The translations under genes and the position numbers were made by a program. Below, piece after piece: positions 44,341 to 54,690 of a stretch of 64,000 nt of DNA. Numbering within the stretch: the stretch's first letter is position 1; every line of letters starts with the position of its first letter. The stretch covers positions 262,587,918 to 262,651,917 of the forward strand of contig NC_053391.1 of assembly GCF_905171765.1 (NCBI RefSeq). The letters are read 5' to 3'. The stretch comes from Bufo bufo. Lineage: Eukaryota > Chordata > Amphibia > Anura > Bufonidae. The notes under the pieces are model-generated. The model saw nothing but the letters and a program-made list of their open reading frames with translations. It was not told the origin of the DNA and searched no databases.

Positions 44341-45012
44341 TAGTGGTGCTTGGTGCAACATATGTCACTACCAGAGCTTTGGGACGTTCTCACAGCTCTG
44401 TTTCTCCACCCCTGTGATGATGTCACTACTAGAGCTGGGAGGAGTTCTCACTACTCTGTTTACTTTTGGTTTCTTTCACCACAGCTGTTCTTCATGTGTT
44501 TGATTTCCCTCTCTTTATATCACCCCTCCTCCTATGATAGGATGTGGATTATAGTTCTCACTTCAGTTGTAGCTCTTGCTTTAGTTTCTTCACTTGTAGC
44601 TATCAGTTCACTGGACCTGTGTTCTGCTGCAGCTAGCACTCCGGATATTGCCTGCCTGTCCTTGGATCCGTCTTCTCTGCGGCTGCAACACCTTCAGCTA
44701 AGTGTGCAGACATTGTTGTGTTCCTGTTTATTTCTGACTGGATCTGAGGTGGCCACGGTTCCCTCCATATACTGAGTAGGGCACTGGTGGCCGTGCCCCT
44801 TCCACTATTGTAGGGGTTACAGTGGTCAGTAGTCTTAGGCACGTGGGCATGCCTCGTTCCGCCATTGGGATCCGGGCATGTGCTGTAGCAGAATAGGGAG
44901 AGCGTTGAGGGTCGGACAGGGGTCACCCTTTATCCTCCCTAGTTCTGGGTCCAGTTAGTAGCTCTGTACTGTGTATTACTATTGTTGCTCACATACAGCC
45001 GTGAAAACATAT
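44341..45012. mobile_element. Possible 672-bp insertion flanked by TACTG
   Basis: Sequence unlike its surroundings, preceded by TACTG (44336-44340) and followed by TACTG (45013-45017). It is GC-richer and LTR-like in texture but does not begin TG or end CA. The open frame inside (44350-44775) has no recognisable domain. This could be a solo LTR with an unusual end or chance. Confidence 0.35.
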
Positions 45013-45019
45013 TACTGAG

Positions 45020-45190
45020 CTACCTGTGTCCTCTGGTGGTCGATCCAAACAAAGGGGACCACCAGAGGACCAGGTAGCAGGTATATTAGACGCTGTTATC
45101 AAAACAGCGTCTAATATACCTGTTAGGGGTTAAAAAAATCCCATCTCCAGCCTGCCAGCGAACGATCGCCGCTGGCAGGCTGGAGATCCA
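45020..45190. repeat. Hairpin chain at the end of the 4.0-kb TTAA element
   Basis: Three near-perfect hairpins in a row: CCTCTGGTGGTC...GACCACCAGAGG (45028-45071), CAGGTATATTAGACGCTGTT with its complement (45078-45122), and ATCTCCAGCCTGCCAGCG with its complement (45143-45188). This is the same architecture as 16140-16775. Confidence 0.85.
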
Positions 45191-45347
45191 CTCTCTTACC
45201 TTCCGTTCCTGTGAGCGCGCGCGCCTGTGTGCGCGCGTTCACAGGAAATCTCGGCTCACGCGAGATGACGCCAATCGGCCTTAGCGTAGCCTGGGAGCGC
45301 CGCAGAGATGACGCCTTTCGGCGTTAGCGTAGCGGCAAGTGGTTAAC

Positions 45348-45436
45348 CTGCATTTAATAAAACAGCCCTAATCAGTCTAATTCTGACCATAATAATAACT
45401 CCCCAAAGGGAGATGGTGGGGGTTAACCCCTCTTAC
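45348..45436 (-). other. Candidate 89-nt intron in the DIRS-1 gag leader
   Basis: On the minus strand there is a donor GTAAGA (45436 on), a possible branch sequence ACTGATT and an acceptor TTTATTAAATGCAG ending at 45348. Removing it joins codon GGG to GTT AAA GAA of the main gag exon in phase 0. Reading through instead meets a TAG within the intron. Confidence 0.5.
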
Positions 45437-45514
45437 CCCCAGGAGTACCATGCTGGATTCAGAAAGCTGCTCCTGTCTGTCAGTGTGCAGTTGCACTTCC
45501 CTTTCTTCCTGCAT
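45437..45514 (-). CDS. Candidate first coding exon of DIRS-1 gag
   Basis: ATG at 45514 opens 26 codons rich in Glu and Gln (MQEEREVQLHTDRQEQ...) that end exactly at the candidate donor (45437). The predicted join with the main exon is in frame. The short coding length is typical of a leader exon, but the exon rests on splice-site logic only. Confidence 0.45.
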
Positions 45515-45989
45515 GATGATGCTGCTTCAAGGGGGGCAATGGAGGGAAGAACTGGCAGTCCGGACCGGTATCTGCTTGCTGCTGATCCCTCCTTCCTGGC
45601 TGGCCGGCGTTCCCTTTTTCAAATGGGCTGCGCAATGCCCGCCATGTTTAAGCTCCTCGCCTTCCGGCCGGTGGAACGCACGCGTCACTTCCGGTCCGAC
45701 GCACGCGTCCAGACTCAGCCTGCCGCAATGAGAGGAGAAGATCCACCTCCCCCTCGCGCCGAAACGTCGCCGGCTAGGCAGGGACAATGAGGCAGCTACA
45801 GGCATCCCCCCATGGCTCTGAAGAAGGGAGAGAAAACGCCGGACTTCTCAGCGGCTCCTAGTGGAGACTTACGCCGACAGGTACCTCCACTAGGTTTCCA
45901 TCCTTTTAACCCTAGAGGTCCTGCAGCCCAAAAGATAGACCTGAGAAGAAAACCTCCTGTCTCTGGACAGGAAACAGGAAAGAACTGAG
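45515..45989 (-). other. 5' untranslated leader of DIRS-1
   Basis: GC-rich sequence between the right terminal repeat and the candidate gag start. The open frames on the plus strand here have no known domain. It probably holds the element promoter, though no motif could be singled out. Confidence 0.45.
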
Positions 45990-46087
45990 TGGAAGGCAGT
46001 GGACCAATTTAAAGATCTGGGAAGTTTCTGTTTCCTGTCCGGAAGGGGGAGGATCTCTCCCAGGTGCTGTCATGGGGCGTAATGGAA
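45990..46087. repeat. Right terminal repeat of DIRS-1
   Basis: CTGAGTGGAAGGCAGTGGAC through AGGTGCTGTCAT is the complement of the left terminal repeat. The outermost GGGGCGTAATGG is unique to this end and reappears, inverted, in the internal complementary region. Confidence 0.85.
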
Positions 46088-46475
46088 AAGACAATGAAAT
46101 CTGGCATTTCTGACAGAAAGCCCTCCAAAACTTGGACACAAACTGCACACCCCTGTCAGATATAATATTCTCTGGAATACTATGTAAACGTACAATCTGC
46201 TTCATAAAAATAGACGCCAGGGTTTTAGCATTCGGGAGTTTAGACAGGGGAATAAAATGAACCATTTTGCTAAGCCTATCAACCACTACCCAAACCACCG
46301 TCTTACCCTCCCACAGGCAGCAGGTCAGTGATAAAGTCCATCGAGATATGAAACCAGGGTCTGCTGGGAATTGGTAGGGGTCATAGGTCACCAGCAGGGC
46401 GAGTCCTAGGGGTTTTAGACCTAGCACAAACCTTGCAAGCCGACGCATAGGACTTGACATCCCTAGAGTAGGCCA
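46088..46475 (-). pseudogene. Integrase core of Ty3-B
   Basis: The catalytic core reads VVWVVVDRLSKMVHFIPLSK, IFMKQIVRLHSIPENIISDR (second catalytic Asp) and FVSKFWRAFCQKCQISLSF. The next codons are cut by DIRS-1, and the Glu-containing part lies at about 34270. The first Asp region (46310-46400) is shifted in frame. Confidence 0.82.
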
Positions 46476-47380
46476 TCAATATGACCTAGAAACCAGCTCC
46501 TTAGTGCCCTCAATACCAGGATGTCCACAAAAATCTGAATCATGACACTCACCCAACAGTCGGAGACTAAACTGTACGGGAACAAACAACTTATCTGTTG
46601 GGGTGGGTGCCGGGGCCAGATGTTGTTCAGCCTTTATGAGAGTCGTGATATCCTGGGTCAAGGCTGCTACGAAGATATTAGCTGGTAGAATGGGTTCAGG
46701 TGATGCATCCATAGGCTGAAACGCACAGAAGCCCCGAGACAATGCGTCAGCCTTCATGTTTCTACTTTCAAAACATGTAAAAAACAATGCCCAGTTCTTA
46801 TGATCAGTGACTACAGTAACACAATGTTTTGCCCCCTCCAGAAAATGCCTCCACTCCTCAAACGCCCATTTATTGGCCAGCAATTCATGATTCCCTATGT
46901 CATAGTTTCTCTCGGTGGGGGGAAATTTTCTGTGAAAGGCCTTAGGTTAGTAAGCCTAGCGGGACCTTGTGAGAGGACAGCCCCTTCCCTGTCCTCGGAC
47001 GCATCTACCTCTACAATAAAAGGTTTCTCCTGATCTGGCTGAATCAGAATGTGAGCGCTACTGAATGCCTTCTTTAGGGTTTCAAATGAAGTTAAGGCCT
47101 CAGTAGACCAATCCTCCAAATCCACCCCTCTCTTAGTGAGATTCGTCAACGGTCTAGCAATTACCGAAAAAATCTTTATGAATTTATGGTAGTAATTGGC
47201 AAACCTTAGGAAACGTTGTAAGGCCTTTAAGTATGTTGGTCTTACCCATCCCTTAATTGCTAATACCTTACTAGGATCCATTTTGAAGGCATGAGGAGTC
47301 AGAACATGACCTACAAATAGTATCTCCTGTACCCCAGACACATTTCTCTTGTTTAGCGAATAACTGATCCTCCATCAAAA
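46476..47380 (-). pseudogene. RT thumb, RNase H and integrase zinc finger of Ty3-B
   Basis: From right to left: FVGHVLTPHAFKMDPSKVLA and LQRFLRFANYYHKFIKIFSV of the RT connection; PFIVEVDASEDREGAVLSQ and ANKWAFEEWRHFLEGAKH, then VTDHKNWALFF and MKADALSRGF of RNase H. The integrase entry CHDSDFCGHPGIEGTKELV follows, with a His from the HHCC finger. Two frame changes occur (about 46890 and 46475), and residues between them are missing. Confidence 0.82.
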
Positions 47381-47396
47381 CCTCCAACACTTGTCT

Positions 47397-48493
47397 GCAA
47401 AAAAAAGGGGGTTAGTCAGCACCTTCCAGTGCGCAGGTGCACGCTGCCATGGCAAAGACCTAGAGGAAAAAAAAAAGACAATGCAGCAGCACTCTGCAAA
47501 TCAGACAAAGTACAACAAAGCTTACAAAAATTATGGTGCTAATACTACGCTTATTTATAAAAGCGAGATGCTTGGACAATGCATTTTGTACAAAATCATC
47601 TAAGCCCGTCTGCCGAACGTCAAGGCGATCTCTGTTAGACGGGTCTTAACACTAAATACTACCTGTTATGCGCCATAATGACCGCCATAAAATTCAGGGA
47701 GTGTTGGACCCACAAGCATGTTAGATCCACTCTGCCTTAATCCATTTTTTGTGCCAAAATGGCCTCCATTACAAGGGATGCAGGTACCAACATGCATGCT
47801 GAGCCCACTCTATACCCTTCCTGGTGCTAGACAGCTTCCAATGACTGTAGTGAGAGCAGGCTACAGCTTTATACTGAAAATAATTAAAATCAGCCTATGG
47901 GGCAGACAGGCTAATCAGGAGTGCACGACTCGCTGGAGTGCCACATGTCCAGCATTGTAAATCTGCAAAAAAAGGGGGTTAGTCAGCACCTCCCAGTGTG
48001 CAGGTGCACGCTGCCATGGCAAAGACCTAGAGGTAAAAAAAGAGACAATGCAGCAGCACTCTGCAAATCAGACAAAGTACAACAATGCTTACAAAAATTA
48101 TGGTGCTAATACTACGCCTTTTTATAAAAGCGAGATGCTTCCTGGGTATAGAGTGGGCTCAGCATGCATGTTGGTACCTGCATCCCTTGTAATGGAAGCC
48201 ATTTTGGCACAAAAAATGGAAAAAAGCAGAGTGGATCCAACATGCTTGTGGGTCCAACACTCCCTGAATTTTATGGCGGTCATTATGGCGCATAACAGGT
48301 AGTATTTAGTGTTAGGACCCGTCTAACAGAGATCGCCTTGATGTTCGGCAGACGGGCTTAGATGGTTTTGTACAAAATGCATTGTCCAAGCATCTCGCTT
48401 TTATAAATAAGCGTAGTATTAGCACCATAATGTTTGTAAGCATTGTTGTACTTTGTCTGATTTGCAGAGTGCTGCTGCATTGTCTCTTTTTTT
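47397..48493. mobile_element. 1097-bp inverted-repeat insertion with 16-bp duplication
   Basis: Flanked by perfect CCTCCAACACTTGTCT (47381-47396 and 48494-48509). The arms are about 340-350 bp: 47478-47818 against 48137-48490, near-identical in inverted orientation (GACAATGCAGCAGCACTCTG and complement). A head segment (AGGGGGTTAGTCAGCACCT) occurs twice in direct orientation (47405 and 47976). It has no coding capacity. The long target duplication is LINE-like, but no terminal poly-A was seen. It disrupts RT codons of Ty3-B, which resume on the other side. Confidence 0.8.
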
Positions 48494-48509
48494 CCTCCAA
48501 CACTTGTCT

Positions 48510-49107
48510 AACATGAAACACATGAGAATTGAAATCAGGGGGAAAAAATCTAAATGTCGTCAAGGTAGACGATGACAAATTTACCCAAGAACTCCCTGAG
48601 AATATCGTTCATAATGTTTTGGAACACAGCTGGGGCATTGCTGAGTCCAAAAGTCATAACCAGATATTCAAAGTGTCCAGCCGAAGTATTGAACGCCGTC
48701 TTCAATTCGTCTCCCTCCTTGTTTCGGATTAAGTTATATGCCTCTTTCAGGGTCAATCTTAAAAAACCAGGCCGCCCCTAGTACCTGGTTAAACAAATCA
48801 GGAATCAATGGGAGGGAGTATGTATTCCGGATACAAATTTTATTTAATTTCCAGTAATCAATACACGGTCTGAGACCACCATCCTTCTTCTTAACTAAGA
48901 AAAACCCTGCCCCCATCGGAGAGACAGAGGGTCTAATGTGCCCCTAGACTCTCTCTATTATTATCCTCCATAGCCTTGTGTTCGGGCTTAGAAAGATTAA
49001 AAATACGCCCCTTAGGAAACCTGGCACCCTCTGCTAATTCTATGGCGCAATCATAAGGTCTATGGGGTGGTAGAGCCTCCGGGTTCGATGATGAGAACAC
49101 ATCTGTA
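48510..49107 (-). pseudogene. Reverse transcriptase (fingers and palm) of Ty3-B
   Basis: From right to left: [20 protein letters not shown] and [71 protein letters not shown] and VIVYLDDI with the YLDD active site at about 48565. Frame changes occur near 48935 and 48745. The chain is cut at 48509 by the inverted-repeat insertion and at 49107 by the Tc1. Confidence 0.83.
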
Positions 49108-49214
49108 CAGTCGTGGCCAATAGTTTTGAGAATGACACAAATATTAGTTTTCACAAAGTTTGCTGCTAAACTGCTTTTAGATCTTTGTTTCAGTTGTTTC
49201 TGTGATGTAGTAAC

Positions 49215-50222
49215 TGTAGCAAACTCACCTTTTTGCCAGAGTTTGCCATGAGCTTTTGGAGGGGGCTGCGTGCCCGCCTCTTGCCCTGGGATTATGGTCC
49301 CTTAAGTTATTGGGTCTTAAGGCACTTGGGACTGAGCCCTCTGTCCCTGGATTGCATCATTTGCCTTACTTGCTTGGATTTTACTATTCCCATGGTGAGA
49401 ACAATGGATGAAGCACATGGTGCGAACAATAGATAGCGGCCATTTTAGCTCACAGACACTGTTCTGACTTTTCAACACGGTGCTATCTTGCCTGTATTTG
49501 GTGCACAGAGACATCATTCAGTAGTTTGAAACTACCAAACAGGGGACACATTTATTAGTGACTATTAGTGACATTTATTAGTGACTACTATTCTGTATAA
49601 CTTGTATATTTTCGGTGTAACTGGCATAAAACTGTATCTTCCAAACTACTGAACGGATGTGGGTGAATTTTGGATATGTGGTTCACCCAGATCCCCCGGT
49701 TCCGAGGATATACTGGTTATGGGATTATTGCATGTTTTGGGGTTCCTGTGATATGTTTTATAAAACTGTATTTCTCTGCCTTTGATAATTATATTCGCCA
49801 TTGTGTTCAGTAATCATCACCGGCAGAGGGGAGGATTTTGTGTGGGAGTGTCTGTGTGTATTGTACGGATTGATTGGTTGTATTTCAAAACCCTGTGGGC
49901 AGTACTATGTTTGTGGATTGTGAATAAAAGAGGCTGTATGCCCCAGGACAGTGAGTTCCTGTTTTAACCCTCAAGGTGAAGTGTCGTCTCATTCTTGGGG
50001 GAGGATTTATTGCATGCTGTCCCAGTTTGACTGCTAGGAGTGTAAACCTATTCGTATGGTTTCCTATTCAACTGTCTACAGCATTCAAATGCTTGAAGAG
50101 GATTTATATGCTGCTTCGGTTCGGTGATTGTGGTGTCTGCCAGAGTGCTTGAAAACTCAGGAAAACGCTAGGAGCATCCATCAACGGAGGTACTCAGTCG
50201 GGGTGCCAGGTGATCCGTTACA
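49215..50222. repeat. Solo LTR, 1008 bp
   Basis: It starts TGTAGCAAACTC and ends ATCCGTTACA, flanked by perfect 5-bp duplications GTAAC (49210-49214 and 50223-50227). An AATAAA lies at 49923-49928. No internal region is left, so it probably arose by recombination between two LTRs. The ends resemble those of the chromoviral LTRs here. Confidence 0.85.
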
Positions 50223-50227
50223 GTAAC

Positions 50228-51972
50228 ATAGTACATAAGGCCGAAAAAATACATTTGTCCATCCAGTTCGGCCTGTTATCCTGCAAGTTGATCCAGAGGA
50301 AGGCAAAAAAAAAAAACTCTGTGAGGTAGAAGCCAATTTTCCCCACTTTAGGGGACTAAAAAAATTCCTTCCCGACTCCAATCGGGCAATCAGAATAACT
50401 CCCTGGATCAACGACCCCTCTCTAGTAGCTATAGTAATATTATTACACTCCAGAAATACATCCAGGCCCCTCTTGAATTCCTTTATTGTACTCACCATCA
50501 CCACCTCCTCAGGCAGAGAGTTCCATAGCCTCACTGCTCTTACCGTAAAGAATCCTTTTCTATGTTTGTGTACAAACCTTCTTTCCTCCAGACGCAGAGG
50601 ATGTCCCCTCGTCACAGTCACAGTCCTGGGGATAAATAGATGATGGGATAGAGCTCTGTACTGACCCCTGATATATTTATACATATTAATTAGATCTCCC
50701 CTCAGTCGCCTTTTTTCTAAAGTGAATAACCCTAATTTTGATAATCTTTCAGGGTACTGTTAGTTGCTCCATTCCAGTTATTACTTTAGTTGCCCTCCTC
50801 TGGACCTTCTCCAGCTCTGCTATGTTTGCCTTGTTTACAGGAGCCCAGAACTGTACACATACTCCATGTGTGGTCTGACTAGTGATTTGTAAAGTGGTAG
50901 GACTATGTTCTTATCACGGGCATCTATGCCCCTTCTGATGCAACCCATGACACTGGTTTTTGCAGCTTAGTTTGCTGTTTATTAAAATTCCTAGATTCTT
51001 TTCCATATCAGTGTTACCGAGTGTTTTATCATTTAGTATGTACGGGTGACTTATTATTCCTTGCCATGTGCATAACTTTACATTTATCAGTGTTAAACCT
51101 CATCTGCCACTTATCTGTCCAAGCCTCCAATCTATCCAGATCCCTCTGTAGCAGTATACTGTCCTCTTCAGTGTAAATTACTTTACACAGTTTAGTGTCA
51201 TCTGCGAAAATTTATACTTTACTATGCAAGCCTTCTACAAGATCATTAATAAATATATTGGAGAATAGGGCCCAATACTGACCCCTGAGGTACCCCACTA
51301 GTGACAGTGACCCAATTTGAGTGTGTACCGTTAATAACCACCCTCCGTTTTCTATCATTGAGCCAGTTACTTACCCACATACAGACGTTTTCTCCCAGTC
51401 CGAGCATTCTCATTTTATATACTAACCTTTTATGTGGTACAGTGTCAAATGCTTTGGAGAAGTCCAGATGTACGACATCCATTGATTCGCCGCTGTCAAG
51501 TCTAGAACTTACCTCCTCATAGAAACTGATTCAATTAGTTTGGCATGACCGATCCCTCACGAAGCCATGCTGATATGGCGTTATTTGCTTATTTCCGTTG
51601 AGATGCTCTAAGATCATCTCTCAGAAAACCTTCAAACAGTTTACCCACAACAGATGTTAAACTTACCAGCCTATAGTTTCCAGGCTCTGTTTTTGGACCC
51701 TTTTTGAATATTGGCACCACATTTGCCATGCGCCAATCCTGTGGAACATTCCCTGTCAGTATAGAGTCCGCAAATATCAGAAATAAGGGTCTGGCTATGA
51801 CATTACTTAACTCCCTTAGGATACGGGGGTGTATGCCACCCGGTCCTGGCGATTTGTCTATTTTAATCTTTTTAAGTCACTGATGTACTTCTTCCTGGGT
51901 CAGACAGGATACTTTTAATGGGGAATTTATTTTTACATTCTGCATGTCATCTGACAGTTTATTTTCCTCAGT
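50228..51972 (-). mobile_element. CR1-type LINE, 5'-truncated
   Basis: The 3' portion of a CR1-group LINE ORF2 with a short 3' tail (GTAACATAGTACATAAGGCC at the left end). The 5' end is truncated at about 51972, where Tc1 sequence resumes. The LINE was in place before the solo LTR entered near its 3' end. Confidence 0.83.
50300..51560 (-). pseudogene. Reverse transcriptase of CR1 fragment
   Basis: RT motifs are read right to left: VHLDFSKAFDTVPHKRL with the first catalytic Asp (51480-51425), SGVPQGSVLGPI (about 51300-51265), and FADDTKLCK (about 51207-51180), the active-site motif. Later come WQMRFNTDKCKVMHM-type sequence and the C-terminal RHSFTVRAVRLWNSLPEEVV-like segment, here GFFTVRAVRLWNSLPEEVV (about 50560-50500). 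Frame changes occur near 51250 and 50700-50760. The C-terminal segment is still open over 150 codons. Confidence 0.83.
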
Positions 51973-52045
51973 GAAATATAATTACACGCACTTCATACGT
52001 TTCAAAGGCTTTTAATCGGAAATTACATGACATTTATGCAAAGAG

Positions 52046-53063
52046 TCAGTATTTGCAGTGTTGGCCCTTCTTTTTCAGGACCTCTGCAATTCGACTGGGC
52101 ATGCTCTCAATCAACTTCTGGGCCAATTCCTGACTGATAGCAACCCATTATTTCATAATCACTTCTTGGAGTTTGTCAGAATTAGTGGGTTTTTGTTTGT
52201 CCACCCGCCTCTTGAGGATTGACCCCAAGTTCTCAATGGGATTAAGATCTGGGGAGTTTCCAGGCCATGGACCCAAAATGTCAACGTTTTGGTCCACGTG
52301 CCACTTAGTTATCACTTTTGCCTTATGGCACGGTGCTCCATCGTGCTGGAAAATGCATTGTTCTTCACCAAACTGTTGTTGGATTGTTGGAAGAAGTTGC
52401 TGTTGGAGGGTGTTTTGGTACCATTCTTTATTCATGGCTGTGTTTTGGGGCAAAATTGTGAGTGAGCTCACTCCCTTGGATGAGAAGCAACCCCACACAT
52501 GAATGGTCTCAGGATGCTTTACTGTTGGCATGACACAGGACTGATGGTAGCGCTCACCTTTTCTTCTCCGGACAAGCCTTTTTCCAGATGCCCCAAACAA
52601 TCGGAAAGAGGCTTCATCGGAGAATATGACTTTGCCCCAGTCCTCAGCAGTCCATTCACCATACTTTCTGCAGAAGATCAATCTGTCCCTGATGTTTTTT
52701 TTGGAGAGAAGTGGCTTCTTTTCTGCCCTTCTTGACACCAGGCCATTTTCCAAAAGTCTTCGCCTCACTGTGCGTGCAGATGTGCTCACACCTGCCTGCT
52801 GCCATTCCTGAGCAAGCTCTGCACTGGTGGCACTCCGATCCCGCAGCTGAATCCTCTTTAGGAGACGATCCTGGCGCTTGCTGGACTTTCTTGAACGCCC
52901 TGAAGCCTTCTTAACAAGAATTGAACCTCTTTCCTTGAAGTTCTTGATGATCCTATAAATTGTTGATTGAGGTGCAATCTTAGTAGCCACAATATCCTTG
53001 CCTGTGAAGCCATTTTTATGCAACGCCAATGATGGCTGCACGCGTTTCTTTGCAGGTCACCAT
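52046..53063 (-). pseudogene. Tc1-type transposase with one frameshift and one stop
   Basis: The start is ATG 53063. A one-base loss near 53038 shifts the frame within the first 20 codons. From there it is open to TAA at 52150-52148, which replaces one codon in LQEVIMK-stop-WVAISQ. The original chain then ends KKKGQHCKY at 52046. The HTH region is TIYRIIKNFKERG and TSARTVRRRLLENG. The catalytic Asp in VIFSDEASFRLF, Asp in IFQHDGAPCHKAK and Glu in [10 protein letters not shown] are all kept. Only two lesions separate it from a full gene of about 338 residues. Confidence 0.9.
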
Positions 53064-53428
53064 GGTTAACAATGGAAGAACAATGATTTCAAGCATCACC
53101 CTACTTTTAACATGTCAAGTCTGCCAGTTTAACCCAATCAGCCTGACATAATGATCTCCAGCCTTGTGCTCGTCAACATTCTCACCTGAGTTAACAAGAC
53201 GATTACTGAAATGATCTCAGCAGGTCCTTTAATGACAGCAATGAAATGCAGTGGAATTTTTTTTTGGGATTAAGTTAATTTTCTTGGCAAAGAAGGACTA
53301 TGCAATTCATCTGATCACTCTTCATAACATTCTGGAGTATATGCAAATTGCTATTATAAAAACTTAAGCAGCAACTTTTCCAATTTCCAATATTTATGTA
53401 ATTCTGAAAACTTTTGGCCACGACTGTA

Positions 53429-54660
53429 TATTCCTTAATGTCTGCAGGTAATATATCAGATTCTACTGAGACCCCAACCTGTACTACAGACAAGCATGAG
53501 TCGCACTTAGGTCCCCATCTCACCAACTCCCCTCTGGTCCAATCTATAGTGGGGTTGTGTAATTGGAGCCAAGGCATCCCCAGTACCACTTCAACCGGTA
53601 AGTTCTCCAAGACTAACAGGGAGCATTTCTCAGAGTGACACACCCCCACAGTTAAAGAAATATCTGAGGTACATGACCTCACCCTACCACCCACCAGGGG
53701 AGTGGAGTCGATAGCCATGATGCGGATAGGAGTAGGTAGAACAAAAATTGGAATACCCAGTCTTATTGCATACTCAAAATCAATAAAGCTGGTCGCTGAG
53801 CCAGAGTCAATAAAGGCCTTACGCGACCACTTGTTTACACCCAGAGATATCATTATGGGTACTAAAAGCTTACTTTTCGTAATATCAGGGTGTACCTGGT
53901 CTTTAGGTTGCTTTGCCTTGGAAAATTTGATGGAGGGGGATCTTCTTAGGACACTGGTTAATCCAATGGTCAGGATCTCCGCAGTAAAAACAAACTCCAC
54001 GTCTGCGGCACTGATCCCCTCGGGTCATGCTGACCTGTATGGGTTCTTCGGAAAAGACCGCAGCTCCGTTCCAGGACAGACCTCCGGCTGGACCACCACC
54101 TGAGAAAAGAACTGTTGTTCCTGTCGTCTCTCTCTAACCCGTCAGTCGAGTCGAACAGCTAGGGTAATCGTCTCCTCTAGTGTCTCTGGAAGCTGATAAC
54201 TCACTAGGTCTTTCAGGTTATCAGACAGACCTGACCTGACTCTGGTTCATTCCAACCTGAGGGAACACACCACCTCCTAAATTGGGTGCAATACTTCTCC
54301 GCAGGTTGATCGCCCTAAACCAGTGCCTTAAGAGCGGTCTCGGCTACCAGCACCCTGTCCGGTTCATCATACAGGGTACCCAGTGCCTGAAAAAAAAAAA
54401 AAAAAAAACACTCCTGGGGATCACCCTGTAATTGAGAAATGACAATGCCCAATTCTCCTTAAAAGAAAAAAACTTCCTTCCTTCCTCCATTCCTCCGAAA
54501 AGGGTTTTGGAAGCTTAATCTGCGGCTCCATATGCAGACTGGAGGCGCGAGGAGTGGAAGAGCCTTGTCCTAACTCAAAGGAACAGAGTTTCTCCCCTAG
54601 CTCCTGCACCACCTGCGTCAGATTAGAAACGTGATCTGTCAGGGTCACCAGAGGATTCAT
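53429..54660 (-). pseudogene. Gag and protease of Ty3-B
   Basis: Gag starts at ATG 54660 with LTDHVSNLTQVVQELGEKL and PQIKLPKPFSEEW, then loses frame at about 54421. A run of A/T (54390-54408) and a deletion remove much of the capsid. Remnants such as KYCTQFRRW lie near 54290. A zinc-knuckle-like CGDPDHW is near 53980. Protease follows with RKAFIDSGSATSFIDFEYAI (about 53850-53795) and LEVVLGMPWLQLHNP-type residues, here VEVVLGMPWLQLHNP (about 53600). It ends at the Tc1 insertion. Residues beyond 53429 in the same frame are Tc1, not Ty3-B. Confidence 0.8.
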
Positions 54661-54690
54661 GATACAGTGGTTTGGTAGGGCTTGTTATTC

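Larger units (their letters stand above)
41342..45342. mobile_element. TTAA-flanked non-coding element, 4001 bp, in DIRS-1 gag
   Basis: The ends are CCACTTAAGGACC and ...GCAAGTGG, and the perfect TTAA duplication lies at 41338-41341 and 45343-45346. Removing it with one TTAA restores the gag reading frame. The interior contains an array of alternating palindromes (41.86-43.79 kb), a 191-bp tandem repeat (43.80-44.26 kb), a 672-bp putative insertion (44341-45012) and a final chain of hairpins. No transposase gene was seen. Target choice fits piggyBac or Kolobok. Confidence 0.82.
34304..46087 (-). mobile_element. DIRS-type retrotransposon DIRS-1, with three insertions
   Basis: A tyrosine-recombinase retrotransposon read right to left, inserted between integrase codons of Ty3-B without an obvious target duplication, as expected for recombinase-mediated entry. 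It has inverted terminal repeats (34311-34440 and 45990-46087) and an internal complementary region (37262-37350). The order is gag, RT-RNase H, methyltransferase-like, recombinase. Two Tc1 elements (34642-35577 and 35582-37166) and a TTAA element (41342-45342) lie inside. The element itself is about 5.2 kb. Confidence 0.88.
49108..53426 (-). mobile_element. Tc1-type transposon, with CR1 fragment and solo LTR inside
   Basis: The terminal repeats are CAGTCGTGGCCAATAGTTTT (from 49108) and its near complement ending TTTTGGCCACGACTG (53426), with target TA on both sides (49106-49107 and 53427-53428). Its own length is about 1.57 kb; the rest is inserted CR1 and LTR sequence between 49210 and 51972. 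The transposase is on the minus strand. It interrupts Ty3-B between protease and RT codons. Confidence 0.9.

Noticed and set aside
44350..44775. 141-codon frame with hydrophobic segments
   Set aside because: No recognisable domain; it lies in a non-coding TTAA element or a putative insertion in it.
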